Shown: positions 51,510-61,898 of the stretch, one piece after another
Position numbering within the stretch: position 1 is the first letter of the stretch
Layout of the letters: each line of letters starts with the position of its first letter
Notes under the pieces: model-generated
What the model was told of the DNA's origin: nothing
Databases searched by the model: none
Seen by the model: only the letters and a program-made list of their open reading frames with translations
Position numbers and translations under genes: made by a program
NCBI GenBank assembly: GCA_963839175.1
Contig: CAWIUB010000022.1
Span: 12,607 to 76,606, forward strand
Direction: 5' to 3'
DNA from: CAWIUB01 sp963839175
GTDB taxonomy: Bacteria; Actinomycetota; Actinomycetes; Mycobacteriales; Jatrophihabitantaceae
DNA length: 64,000 nucleotides

Positions 51510-52463
51510 ATGAAAAGGATCTACATGCTGGTGGCCGCCTTGGTGGGGCTGGTGCTCGCCGCCGCGGCGTGCAGCAGCAGTGGGAGCTCCAGCAATACCA
51601 CCGGCGCGGCGACCTCAGCGGCCTCGAGTGCCGGGGGCTCTTCCGGCGCCGCGGGAACGGGATCGGTCATCGTGGGCTCAGCCGACTTCCCGGAGAGCAC
51701 GCTGCTTGCCGACATTTACGCAGACGCGATGTCGGCCAAGGGCGTCTCGGTCACCAAGAAGTTGAATATCGGCGAGCGATCCGTCTACATCAACGCGCTC
51801 AAGGACGGCTCGATTAGTTTCATCCCCGAGTACACCGGCTCGATCCTGGCGTACCTCGACCCGAAATCCACCGCGAAGACGCCGGATGCGGTCTATGCGG
51901 CCTTGCAGACCGCCGCCGGGGGCATCAACATGACGGTGCTCAAGTACGCACAGGCGCAGGACAGCGACACGATCACGGTCACCAAGCAGACCGCCGACAA
52001 GGACAACCTGAAGTCGATCGCTGACCTCAGCTCGGTCGCGAGCAAGCTGACCCTGGGAGCGCCCGCTCAGTTCAAGACGCGCCCGGACGGCGTCCCGGCG
52101 CTCAAGAGCGTCTACGGCGTCGAGTTCGGCACGTTCACCCCGTTACAGGCGGGCGGCTCGATCACCGTCACGGCGCTCAAGAGCGGCAGCATCGACGCGG
52201 CCGACATCTTCTCCACCGACCCGTCGATCGCGGCCAACAACTTCGTCTCCCTCACAGACCCGAAGAGCATGTTCGCGGCCCAGAACATCGTCCCGATGGT
52301 GGCGCAGTCCAAGGTGACGCCGACGATCACGGACGCGTCAAACGCGGTGTCCGCCAAGCTCGACACGAAGACGCTGGCCGAGCTGGTGGCCAAGGTCCAG
52401 ACCGACAAGCAGGACCCGGAGACTGTGGCGAAGGCCTGGCTGTCCCAGGTAGGTCTAGGGTAA
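51510..52463 (+). CDS. Betaine-type ABC transporter substrate-binding lipoprotein
   Basis: This 317-residue lipoprotein starts at ATG 51510 after GGGAGAGAG. The signal and lipobox are MLVAALVGLVLAAAACSSSG, with Cys21 as the lipid anchor, followed by a Ser/Thr/Gly linker. The OpuAC-type fold starts with VIVGSADFPESTLLADIYAD, then FIPEYTGSILAYLDPKSTAK and KSGSIDAADIFSTDPSIAAN. This family binds glycine betaine, choline, carnitine or, in some lineages, ergothioneine through aromatic cages. Specificity needs a structure comparison. Confidence 0.93.
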   Translation: MKRIYMLVAALVGLVLAAAACSSSGSSSNTTGAATSAASSAGGSSGAAGTGSVIVGSADFPESTLLADIYADAMSAKGVSVTKKLNIGERSVYINALKDGSISFIPEYTGSILAYLDPKSTAKTPDAVYAALQTAAGGINMTVLKYAQAQDSDTITVTKQTADKDNLKSIADLSSVASKLTLGAPAQFKTRPDGVPALKSVYGVEFGTFTPLQAGGSITVTALKSGSIDAADIFSTDPSIAANNFVSLTDPKSMFAAQNIVPMVAQSKVTPTITDASNAVSAKLDTKTLAELVAKVQTDKQDPETVAKAWLSQVGLG

Positions 52464-52486
52464 CGGGGCTCGGTCGCTCCCAATCA

Positions 52487-52534
52487 CGTTGTTCGATCCC
52501 CGGCGTCCTCACCATCCCTGAGGGTCGAACAACG
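52487..52534 (+). terminator. Hairpin after the ABC transporter operon
   Basis: The arms cgttgttcga (52487-52496) and tcgaacaacg (52525-52534) are exact reverse complements with a 28-base loop, 24 bases after the binding-protein stop. It could be a terminator, or an operator for the M20 gene that starts at 52564. Confidence 0.5.
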
Positions 52535-52563
52535 CGGGACGGCCGGCGTGGCAGGCTGAGCCG

Positions 52564-53751
52564 GTGACCTTCGACGGGTTGTGGGCCGAGCTCGAGCCGG
52601 TCGGCCGCGCACCATCCGGAGGGTATCGCCGGTTCGCCTGGACGCCTGTCGACCTGGCGCTGCGCGAGTGGTTCGCGGCGTGTGCGGCGAAGCGCGGCCT
52701 CGCCGTCGTGCTCGATCGGGCAGGCAACCAGTGGGCGTGGTGGGGCGATCCCGACGCAAGCGGCCCGGGGCTGGTCACCGGCAGCCATCTCGACTCGGTA
52801 CCGGAGGGCGGGGCCTTCGACGGTCCGCTCGGCGTTGTCGCGGCCTTCATGGCGGTGGATGCCTTGCGCAGCAAGGGATTCGTGCCGTCCCGGCCGATCG
52901 GGGTGGTCAGCTTCGCGGACGAGGAGGGGGCCCGGTTCGGGGTTGCGTGCGCCGGCTCGCGGCTGGTCACCGGGGCGCTGTCGCCCGAGCGCGCGCTCGC
53001 GCTGCGCGACGGCGACGGCACCACCATGGCCGACGCGCGGCGCTCGGCCGGGCTGCAGCCGGACGGGATAGGCCGCGACGACGCAGCGCTGCGCCGGGTC
53101 GGCGTGTTCGTCGAGCTGCACGTCGAGCAGGGACGCGGGCTCGTCGACCTCGGCTCGCCGATCGGGCTGGCCAGTGCGATCTGGCCGCACGGCCGATGGC
53201 GGGTCGAATTGGCCGGTGAGGCGAACCACGCCGGTACCACCCGGCTGGACGATCGTCGCGACCCGATGCTCGACTACGCCCGGCTGGTGCTCGCCGCGCG
53301 CGCGTCGGCCGCCGAACACGGCGCGGTGGCCACCTGCGGCAAGGTGGCGGTCGAACCCAACGGCGTCAACGCGATCCCGTCGCGGGTCACGGCGTGGGTC
53401 GACTCACGTGCGCCGCAGGCAACAGCGGTGCGTCGGGTGATCGGCGACCTGACCGCGCTGTCCAGCAAGACGGCCGGGTCGGTGGTCGAAGAGGAGTCCT
53501 GGACGGACGAGACGCCTTTCGATGTGACATTGCGCGAGCAGCTGGCGATCGCTGCCGGCGGCGCTCCGGCGCTGGCCACCGGTGCCGGTCACGATGCTGG
53601 AATCCTCGCCAATGCTGGGATTCCGACCGGAATGATCTTCGTGCGCAATCCCACCGGCGTGTCGCATTCCCCCGCCGAGTTCGCCGAACGCGACGACTGC
53701 CTGGTGGGCGTGGCGGCGCTCGCCGCCGTCCTGGAGCGGCTCGCCGGATGA
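52564..53751 (+). CDS. M20-family amidohydrolase (allantoate amidohydrolase/carbamoylase-like)
   Basis: This 395-residue zinc hydrolase starts at GTG 52564. Metal-site motifs are VTGSHLDSVPEGGAFDGPLG and FADEEGARFGVACAGSRLVT, plus a dimerisation-domain segment ANHAGTTRLDDRRDPMLDYA. Related genes sit next to hutF and hutU in streptomycete hut clusters, where the enzyme is thought to remove the formyl group from N-formylglutamate. Here it lies seven bases before HutF, so that role is likely. Confidence 0.87.
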   Translation: MTFDGLWAELEPVGRAPSGGYRRFAWTPVDLALREWFAACAAKRGLAVVLDRAGNQWAWWGDPDASGPGLVTGSHLDSVPEGGAFDGPLGVVAAFMAVDALRSKGFVPSRPIGVVSFADEEGARFGVACAGSRLVTGALSPERALALRDGDGTTMADARRSAGLQPDGIGRDDAALRRVGVFVELHVEQGRGLVDLGSPIGLASAIWPHGRWRVELAGEANHAGTTRLDDRRDPMLDYARLVLAARASAAEHGAVATCGKVAVEPNGVNAIPSRVTAWVDSRAPQATAVRRVIGDLTALSSKTAGSVVEEESWTDETPFDVTLREQLAIAAGGAPALATGAGHDAGILANAGIPTGMIFVRNPTGVSHSPAEFAERDDCLVGVAALAAVLERLAG

Positions 53752-53758
53752 GGGCACG

Positions 53759-55072
53759 GTGACCGGCTACTTCGCTGGGTACGCGTGGCTGCCGGTGGGC
53801 GTGCAGCCGGACGTCCGTATCATCGTGGACGGCGGGCGGATCACCCGGGTGGCCGCCCGCACCGAACCGCGGCCGGACGACGAGCGGCTGCCCGGCCTCG
53901 TGCTGCCGGGATTCGCCAACACCCACAGCCACGCATTCCACCGGGCGCTGCGGGGGCGTACGCACGGGGCCGATGGCACGTTCTGGACGTGGCGGGAGGC
54001 GATGTACCAGGTCGCGGACCGGCTTGACCCGGACCGCTACCTGGTGCTGGCCCGGGCGACGTATGCCGAGATGGCGCTGTCCGGGGTCACCAGCGTCGGC
54101 GAGTTCCACTACCTGCACCATGGCTGCGGGGGCCGGCCCTACCGCGACCCCAACGAGATGAGCAATGCCCTGCGCCGAGCTGCTCGCGACGCCGGAATCC
54201 GAGTCACACTGCTTGATTCCGCCTATCTCGCGGGCGGGATCGGCGAGCCCTTGGACGCGCACCAGCTGCGCTTCTCCGATCAGACCGCTGAGGGCTGGGC
54301 GGATCGCCACGATGCGCTGCGCGACGACGACACCACCCGGATCGGCGTGGCGATCCACTCGGTGCGCGCGGTGCCCCGGGTGGCGCTGCCGACGCTGGTG
54401 CAGGCCGCCCGGGGTCGTCCCCTGCACTTCCACCTGTCCGAACAGCCGGCCGAGAACGAGCGATGCCTGGCGGCCTACCGGCGCACCCCGACCGCGTTGC
54501 TCGCCGAGTCCGGCGCACTTGGCCCGAACAGCACCGCCGTGCACGCGACGCACCTCACCGACAACGACATCGTGGCGCTCGGCCGGTCACGAACCAGCAT
54601 CGGCATCTGTCCGACCACCGAGCGCGATCTCGCCGACGGCGTAGGCCCGGCTCGTCGGCTGCACGACGCTGGAGCGCCGATCACCCTTGGCAGCGACCAG
54701 CATGCCGTCATCGACTTGGTCGAGGAGGCCCGCGCGCTGGAGATGGACGAACGGCTCGCAGCCGGACGGCGGGGACGGTTCCGGCCGGCCGACCTGGTCG
54801 AGGCGCTCACCGGGGCGGGCCAGCACAGCCTCGGCTGGGACGACGCCGGCCAGCTCGAGTCCGGAGCTCGCGCCGACCTCGTCGAACTCAGCCTGGACAG
54901 CCCGCGTACGGCCGGATCCCTGGTAGATCAGGCGATCCTAGCCGCCACAGCCGCAGACGTTCGTACGGTTGTCGCCAGCGGCCAGGTGATCGTGCGGGAA
55001 GGCCAGCACGTCCTCGGGGACGTGGGCAAACTACTGCGCGACGCGATCGAGCCGCTCTGGCGTGAGCAATGA
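53759..55072 (+). CDS. hutF: Formimidoylglutamate deiminase
   Basis: This 437-residue amidohydrolase converts N-formimino-L-glutamate to N-formylglutamate and ammonia. It starts at GTG 53759. Typical motifs are LPGFANTHSHAFHRALRGRT with the HxH pair, FWTWREAMYQVADRLDPDRY, SVGEFHYLHH, HFHLSEQPAENERCLAAYRR and TLGSDQHAVIDLVEEARALE with the metal Asp. The product would be used by the upstream M20 enzyme. Urocanase and imidazolonepropionase genes are not in the window. Confidence 0.93.
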   Translation: MTGYFAGYAWLPVGVQPDVRIIVDGGRITRVAARTEPRPDDERLPGLVLPGFANTHSHAFHRALRGRTHGADGTFWTWREAMYQVADRLDPDRYLVLARATYAEMALSGVTSVGEFHYLHHGCGGRPYRDPNEMSNALRRAARDAGIRVTLLDSAYLAGGIGEPLDAHQLRFSDQTAEGWADRHDALRDDDTTRIGVAIHSVRAVPRVALPTLVQAARGRPLHFHLSEQPAENERCLAAYRRTPTALLAESGALGPNSTAVHATHLTDNDIVALGRSRTSIGICPTTERDLADGVGPARRLHDAGAPITLGSDQHAVIDLVEEARALEMDERLAAGRRGRFRPADLVEALTGAGQHSLGWDDAGQLESGARADLVELSLDSPRTAGSLVDQAILAATAADVRTVVASGQVIVREGQHVLGDVGKLLRDAIEPLWREQ

Positions 55073-55668
55073 TCCGGCTGATTCGTCGCCTGCCACTGAC
55101 GACCGGGTTGGTGAGCGCGCTCGTCGGGACCGCGCTCGTCAAACGGCGCGTCGACGGCGCGGCCATGGAGCGGGCGGCGAGCACCAATCTCGACAACCTG
55201 GCCAGCAGGCCCGTCCGCTCGCTGCTCGTCAGCGCTGTGGTGGTCGAGGGCGACCGTTGGCTGGCCCCGGCGGCCGGAACGGCGGCTGCGCTCGGAGGCC
55301 TGGAGTACCTCGCAGGTACCCGACGTGCTGCGGCCATTGCCGTTGCCGGGCATGTGCTGCCGACCCTGGCTACCCAGGCCGCGGTGTGGTCGGGCATCAA
55401 AGCTGGCCGGCTCCCGTCCAGTGCTCGGACGCAGGTCGATGTCGGATCCTCGTACGTGATGACGGCGGCCATCGGCGGGCTGGTGACCGTGCTGCCGGAG
55501 CGCCATTGGCTGATCGGGTCCGCGATCGGCGTCGCGACCGCGGTTGGGGAGATTGTGGCAACCCGTCAGGTTGTGGCAGCCGGTCACGGCCTGGCGTTCG
55601 TGCTCGGCTACCTGTCCAGCCCGATTGCCGTGACACCCTCGTCAGGTCCGGTCACGCCGGCCGGTTGA
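55069..55668 (+). CDS. Rhomboid-like multi-pass membrane protein
   Basis: This 199-residue membrane protein starts at ATG 55069, overlapping hutF by four bases. Five or six hydrophobic segments resemble actinobacterial rhomboid-like proteins, including NLASRPVRSLLVSAVVVEGD and ARTQVDVGSSYVMTAAIGGL. The rhomboid catalytic GxSG is not clear (VGSSY), so protease activity is doubtful. Its link to the hut genes may only be positional. Confidence 0.65.
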   Translation: MIRLIRRLPLTTGLVSALVGTALVKRRVDGAAMERAASTNLDNLASRPVRSLLVSAVVVEGDRWLAPAAGTAAALGGLEYLAGTRRAAAIAVAGHVLPTLATQAAVWSGIKAGRLPSSARTQVDVGSSYVMTAAIGGLVTVLPERHWLIGSAIGVATAVGEIVATRQVVAAGHGLAFVLGYLSSPIAVTPSSGPVTPAG

Positions 55669-55790
55669 TCTTCCTGCACATCCGAGCGTGGTCGCGGCCA
55701 CCAGGGCCGGTTGATCACGTGTTCCCTGCGATTGGAGGCTAGCCGCGGCGCCCAGTGAGCAATTGCGGGAAACCCGATCAGGCACTAGCA

Positions 55791-56966
55791 CTAGCCGTCT
55801 GGCCGCCGCTGCGGCTCGGCGACGCGTGCCAGCCATTCGTTGTACGCCGCGAGCCGCGCGTCGTCGTCGTCGATCGGGTCCTCGGCGACGGCACCGGTTC
55901 GCTCGTTCAGCGCCGCAATGCGCGCCTGCTCGAGCCAGCCGACGCGGTCCGAGCCGGACTGTCCGGACGTCCGCAGCCAGCCGAGCACCAGCGCGATCAT
56001 GACGACTGCCATGATCCCGTCACCGCCGAGCCACATGATTGCCCCGCCGGTCCGCGTGTCGCTCAGCGGATTCACCGTGAGGCCAGGTGTCGGCTGCATG
56101 GTGATCGGGGCGAGCGACATCATGATCACGACGCCAGTGAACGTGTCGACCGCCATCGAGATCGCCAGCATGACCCATCGAGCCAGGGTCGCCAGCCGCC
56201 AGCGCAGCGGCTCGTCGCCGATCACCAGAGCGAAGAACAGATACCCGGCCACCAGGTAGACCACATGCTCTACCTGGCCGGCCCAGGTGAGGCTCATGAT
56301 CGTGTCCATCAATCCGGTCAGGTGACTGCCGACGATCACGGCTGTGTAGCAAGCTAAAGCGACCGGCGGCGTGGTCAGCAGCGACACCACCGGGCCGCGC
56401 ACGACCCGCTCGATCCGGGCCCGTAGTGGCGGACGAGACGCCTCCACCGCCAGGCGCATCGGGCGTCCGACCACGATCAGCGCCGGCGCGAGCATCACCA
56501 GAGCCAAGTGGCCGAGCATGTGTGCCGTGAACAGGGCCTGGTCGTAGACCGCGATGGCCCCGCAGGTGGCGTAACCGATTACCGCCAACCCGGCCAGGAA
56601 CGACACCGGGTAGCCGACCGGCCAGGCGAAGTCGGGCCGGCGCCGGCGCAGCACCGCAACCCCGGCCAGGTACCACGCGGCCGCCAGGACGAGTACGGCG
56701 AGAGCCACCGCATTCACCTGCCATACCGTGACTAACCGGTGAGTCAGCAGCGGGCCGAGCGTCTGGTTGTCGCCGGCCCGGAAGAGCGCCGTGGACGCGT
56801 GGTGGTGTGCGCCTACCGGCGGCGCCGCCAGGTGGCGCACGACATTGATCGCCAGCAGCACCAGCACGGCGAACGCGATAATACCGGCGAACCACACGGT
56901 ACCCGGCAGGCCACGCTGCTCGCGCGTCTCGTCCGGGGCCTGGGCGGCCGTGACTGCGTCCGACAC
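55791..56966 (-). CDS. Cytochrome c oxidase assembly (CtaG/caa3-type) membrane protein
   Basis: This polytopic protein of about 391 residues has the Caa3_CtaG pattern: YDQALFTAHMLGHLALVMLA, MRLAVEASRPPLRARIERVV, TGLMDTIMSLTWAGQVEHVV and GDGIMAVVMIALVLGWLRTS. Such proteins help copper delivery to haem-copper oxidase. I prefer GTG 56966 (VSDAVTAAQAPDETREQRG); GTG 57008 would add 14 residues. The C-terminus is charged and cytoplasmic. Confidence 0.88.
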   Translation of the reverse strand: MSDAVTAAQAPDETREQRGLPGTVWFAGIIAFAVLVLLAINVVRHLAAPPVGAHHHASTALFRAGDNQTLGPLLTHRLVTVWQVNAVALAVLVLAAAWYLAGVAVLRRRRPDFAWPVGYPVSFLAGLAVIGYATCGAIAVYDQALFTAHMLGHLALVMLAPALIVVGRPMRLAVEASRPPLRARIERVVRGPVVSLLTTPPVALACYTAVIVGSHLTGLMDTIMSLTWAGQVEHVVYLVAGYLFFALVIGDEPLRWRLATLARWVMLAISMAVDTFTGVVIMMSLAPITMQPTPGLTVNPLSDTRTGGAIMWLGGDGIMAVVMIALVLGWLRTSGQSGSDRVGWLEQARIAALNERTGAVAEDPIDDDDARLAAYNEWLARVAEPQRRPDG

Positions 56967-57022
56967 GAGCCCCAGTGTGCTCCCTTCCGCGCGTGTGAGG
57001 TGGATCACACTGATTGAGGGAA

Positions 57023-57043
57023 GTTGAGCCGACCCGGCTCAGT
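57023..57043. promoter_or_regulatory. HAIR-type HspR operator before dnaK
   Basis: The sequence gTTGAGccgacccggCTCAgt fits the HAIR element (CTTGAGT-N7-ACTCAAG) with the right TTGAG-N9-CTCA spacing and a few mismatches at the ends. It lies about 75 bases before the dnaK start. HspR is encoded at the end of the same operon (61100-61477), giving autoregulation. Confidence 0.78.
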
Positions 57044-57116
57044 TCCGGTGATAGCGGGCCGGTAAAGGCCGGTACGATATGGGCAAAGCAACTGGTCGTC
57101 TGAAGAGGAGTCTCAC

Positions 57117-58990
<1,874 letters not shown>

Positions 58991-58994
<4 letters not shown>

Positions 58995-59611
58995 GTGAGC
59001 ATCGCGATCGCGAGCGTCATTCGGAGGAGCACCCCGACGGGGTCGTGATCCGCGACAAACGGCGTATCGACCCGGTCACCGGTCAACCTCGCCAGCCCGA
59101 CGCTCCTCTTGGCCCGTCAGCCGCGCCCGACGAGCACGACGTGCCCAAGGCGGAGGCGTTGCAGCTGGCCGAGAGAACGGCCGACCTGCAGCGGCTGCAA
59201 GCCGAGTACGCCAACTACCGCAAGCGCGTCGACCGTGATCGTGTCGCACTGAGCGAGCTTGCGGCCGGTCGCGTGCTCGCCTCGTTGCTGCCGGTGCTGG
59301 ACGACATCGACCGGGCTCGCGAGCATGGCGACCTGACCGGCGCGTTCCGGGCCGTGGCCGATCAGCTCGACGCCATCCTCGCCAAGAACGGCCTGGTCGC
59401 GTTCGGCGATGTCGGTGATCCATTCGACCCGGCGATCCACGAGGCCGTCATGCACGGGGAGAGCGACGACGTCGATCGGCCGACGGCCACCACCGTGATG
59501 CGCCGGGGCTACCGGCACGGCGACCGCCTGCTGCGTCCCGCCATGGTGGGGGTGTCCGACCCGCCCACCCCCGTCCCTCCCGCAGCTGAGCCCTCGGACG
59601 CTGATGGCTGA
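58991..59611 (+). CDS. grpE: Nucleotide exchange factor GrpE
   Basis: This 206-residue protein starts at GTG 58991, overlapping the dnaK stop by four bases. An acidic, disordered N-terminus leads into a long coiled coil (LAERTADLQRLQAEYANYRK RVDRDR) and the beta-domain (FGDVGDPFDPAIHEAVMHGE, ATTVMRRGYRHGDRLLRPAM). It releases ADP from DnaK. A Pro-rich tail follows. Confidence 0.96.
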
Positions 59612-59618
59612 GTTGGAT

Positions 59619-59686
59619 GGTGGCTTTGTGGACGCTTTCTCCGGGCGGTCATGCTTGATCCCTCCGAAAGCGTCCACAAAACCACC
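59619..59686. repeat. 68-bp palindromic element A (21-bp stem, conserved loop)
   Basis: The arms 59619-59639 and 59666-59686 pair at 20 of 21 positions. Read on the minus strand the loop is ggagggatcaagcatgaccg followed by cccgga, nearly the loop of element B, and the one mismatch becomes a G-U pair in RNA of that strand. It lies 7 bases after the grpE stop. Confidence 0.85.
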
Positions 59687-59783
59687 CTGGCCCACCCTCC
59701 GTTCCGCTCACCGCCGAGAAGCCAGTCCTTCGTACGGGCCGGCGGAGGGCGGGTCTGTGAGGCGAACTGAAGAGTGGCATAGA

Positions 59784-59852
59784 GGCGGGTTTAGGGATGC
59801 CTGCGGAGGGGATCAAGCCTGACGACCCGAGGCAGGCATCCCTAAACCCGCC
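59784..59852. repeat. 69-bp palindromic element B (perfect 21-bp stem, conserved loop)
   Basis: The arms 59784-59804 and 59832-59852 are exact reverse complements. The loop is ggaggggatcaagcctgacg followed by acccgag. Its stem differs from element A at seven positions, and the opposite arm changes with it in nearly all cases, so pairing is conserved while sequence is not. It ends 49 bases before dnaJ. The 59612-59901 gap holds only these two elements. Confidence 0.88.
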
Positions 59853-59901
59853 AGCCAAGGTGACCACGGGGCGAGCGAACGAAAAGAGGTGACGCGCAGC
59901 G

Positions 59902-61107
59902 ATGAGCACGAAGGACTGGCTGGAGAAGGACTATTACCAGGCGCTGGGCGTCGCCAAGGACGCCTCGGCCAGCGACATCAAGAAGGCGTACCGCAAGCTG
60001 GCTCGTGAGCTGCACCCGGACAAGAAACCGGGAGACGCCGCGGCCGAGGCGCGCTTCAAGGAGGTCTCCGAGGCCTACGACGTGCTTTCGGACGAGGGAA
60101 AGCGCAAGGAGTACGACGAGGCGCGATCGCTGTTCGCGAGCGGGGCATTCCGCGGCGGCTTCCCGGGCACCGGGTCTGGCGGATTCCCCGGTGACGGCAC
60201 CACCTTCGACGTGTCCGACCTGTTCGGCGACAGCGCCACGTCTGGCGGCGGGCTCGGCGACTTATTCGGCGGACTGTTCGGACGCGGAACCGGGACTCGG
60301 ACGCGATCGCGTCCCAGTGCCCCAAGCCGTGGCGCGAACCTCGACGCCGAGATCACCCTCGGTTTCGACGAGGCGGTGCGGGGCGCGACGCTGCCGCTGC
60401 AACTGTCTGGTCCCGGCCCGTGCAAGACCTGCGGCGGGATCGGCGCAAAGCCTGGTACGGCGCCGCATACCTGTCCCACGTGCGGCGGCTCCGGATACGT
60501 CAGCCGCAACCAGGGCGCCTTCGGCTTCAGCGAACCGTGCCGGGACTGCCAGGGCACTGGCCAGATCATCGACAATCCCTGCCCCGAATGCCATGGCAGC
60601 GGCGTCACCACGCAGACGCGCAGCATCACCGTCCGAGTGCCGCCGGGCATCCGCGACGGCGCCAAGCTTCGCATCCGCGGGAAAGGGGCACCCGGCCAGC
60701 GCGGTGGGCCGGCTGGCGACCTGCTCGTCACGGTCCACGTCGCGGAGCACAAGCTGTTCGGCCGCAGCGGCGATGACCTGACGCTGACCGTGCCGGTCTC
60801 GTTCCCGGAGGCGGCGCTCGGTACGACGCTGCGGGTTCCGACGCTCGACGGCACGGTGACGCTTCGGATCCCGCCGGGCACGCCCTCCGGGCGCACCCTT
60901 CGGGTGCGCGGACGTGGCGCGCCGAAGCGTGGCGGCGGGCATGGCGACCTGCTCGTCACCGTCGAGGTGGCCGTGCCGCAGCACATGTCCGCGCAGGCGA
61001 AAGAAGCCCTGCGCAGCTACCGGGCCGCACAGTCCGACGACCCGCGCCCGCACATCACCGCGGCCTCCGGTGATGCACCGCGACGGTCGGAGCCCGGCAA
61101 TGGCTGA
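59902..61107 (+). CDS. dnaJ: Chaperone protein DnaJ
   Basis: This 401-residue type I J-protein starts at ATG 59902. The J domain has YYQALGVAKDASASDIKKAY and the HPD motif in ELHPDKKPGD. A Gly/Phe-rich region follows (about 80-145). The zinc centre has four repeats: CKTCGGIG, CPTCGGSG, CRDCQGTG and CPECHGSG. It stimulates DnaK ATPase and delivers clients. It overlaps hspR by eight bases. Confidence 0.97.
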   Translation: MSTKDWLEKDYYQALGVAKDASASDIKKAYRKLARELHPDKKPGDAAAEARFKEVSEAYDVLSDEGKRKEYDEARSLFASGAFRGGFPGTGSGGFPGDGTTFDVSDLFGDSATSGGGLGDLFGGLFGRGTGTRTRSRPSAPSRGANLDAEITLGFDEAVRGATLPLQLSGPGPCKTCGGIGAKPGTAPHTCPTCGGSGYVSRNQGAFGFSEPCRDCQGTGQIIDNPCPECHGSGVTTQTRSITVRVPPGIRDGAKLRIRGKGAPGQRGGPAGDLLVTVHVAEHKLFGRSGDDLTLTVPVSFPEAALGTTLRVPTLDGTVTLRIPPGTPSGRTLRVRGRGAPKRGGGHGDLLVTVEVAVPQHMSAQAKEALRSYRAAQSDDPRPHITAASGDAPRRSEPGNG

Positions 61108-61477
61108 GCTGCGCGACTTCCCCGAAGACGCCCCCGTCTTCGTCATCTCGGTTGCGGCACAGCTGGCCGGGATGCACGCCCAGACACTGCGCCAGTACGA
61201 CCGGCTGGGCCTGGTCACTCCCGGCCGGACGATCGGCGGCGGGCGGCGCTACTCTGCGCGGGACGTCGCGCTACTACGCGAAGTGCAGAGACTCTCGCAG
61301 GACGAGGGCATCAACCTCGCGGGCATCAAGCGGATCATCGCCCTCGAATCGCATGTCGACGTGTTGCGTGACCGGCTGGCCGAGCTGAACGAGGAGCTAC
61401 GCCACGCCTACGCCCAGCTGGATGCGGCGCGGGGTCCGTCAACCGCCCTTCTCGTGTGGAGGCCGCAGCGCCGCTAG
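61100..61477 (+). CDS. hspR: Heat-shock repressor HspR (MerR family)
   Basis: This 125-residue regulator starts at ATG 61100 inside the end of dnaJ. The MerR-type HTH is visible in FVISVAAQLAGMHAQTLRQY DRLGLV and TIGGGRRYSARDVALLREVQ. A coiled coil (RLAELNEELRHAYAQLDAAR) mediates dimerisation. HspR binds HAIR sites with DnaK as co-repressor; a matching site lies before dnaK. Confidence 0.95.
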   Translation: MAELRDFPEDAPVFVISVAAQLAGMHAQTLRQYDRLGLVTPGRTIGGGRRYSARDVALLREVQRLSQDEGINLAGIKRIIALESHVDVLRDRLAELNEELRHAYAQLDAARGPSTALLVWRPQRR

Positions 61478-61505
61478 GTCAACGCGCCTCCTCCTTCGTC
61501 CGGGC

Positions 61506-61898
61506 TCAGGAGATCACCTCAACCCGGCACGCTAGCCCGGCTGCTCGTCCCAGCCGCCGGTCGAGCGTGATCAGGGTCGCGCCGAGGGCCTCGGCCAGCG
61601 CGACATACATCGCGTCCCAGGCTCGCACGTGCCCCCGCAACTCCCACGCCCGCTCGAGCAAGCTGCGCTGGCCGAAGCGCTCTCCAGGCCACTCCCGCAG
61701 GTCGTCGACCGCCTGGCGGGCGGCGGTTCCGTCAAGCCGGCCAAGCATGTGATCACGGCGAATGATGCTGAAGACTTCGACGTCGATCACGTGCGGTGCT
61801 GCGTGATCCTGGTCGAACGCGAGCCGATCGCGAACAGGTTCCGCCCCGGCGGCATCGGCAACGACCTGGTACAGGCAGGACGCGTCAACGATCAGCAT
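61506..61898 (-). CDS. VapC-like PIN-domain ribonuclease toxin (second TA pair)
   Basis: This 130-residue PIN protein starts at ATG 61898 (MLIVDASCLYQVVADAAGAE). Acidic active-site residues are in IVDASCLYQVV, HVIDVEVFSIIRRD, VRAWDAMYVALAEAL and TLITLDRRL. It overlaps the antitoxin gene upstream by 14 bases. It converges on hspR with a 28-base gap. Confidence 0.92.
   Translation of the reverse strand: MLIVDASCLYQVVADAAGAEPVRDRLAFDQDHAAPHVIDVEVFSIIRRDHMLGRLDGTAARQAVDDLREWPGERFGQRSLLERAWELRGHVRAWDAMYVALAEALGATLITLDRRLGRAAGLACRVEVIS

Noticed and set aside
55660..55717. Direct repeat ggccggttgatc in the gap after the rhomboid-like gene
   Set aside because: Two short copies 46 bases apart, without further structure, are likely chance in this base composition.
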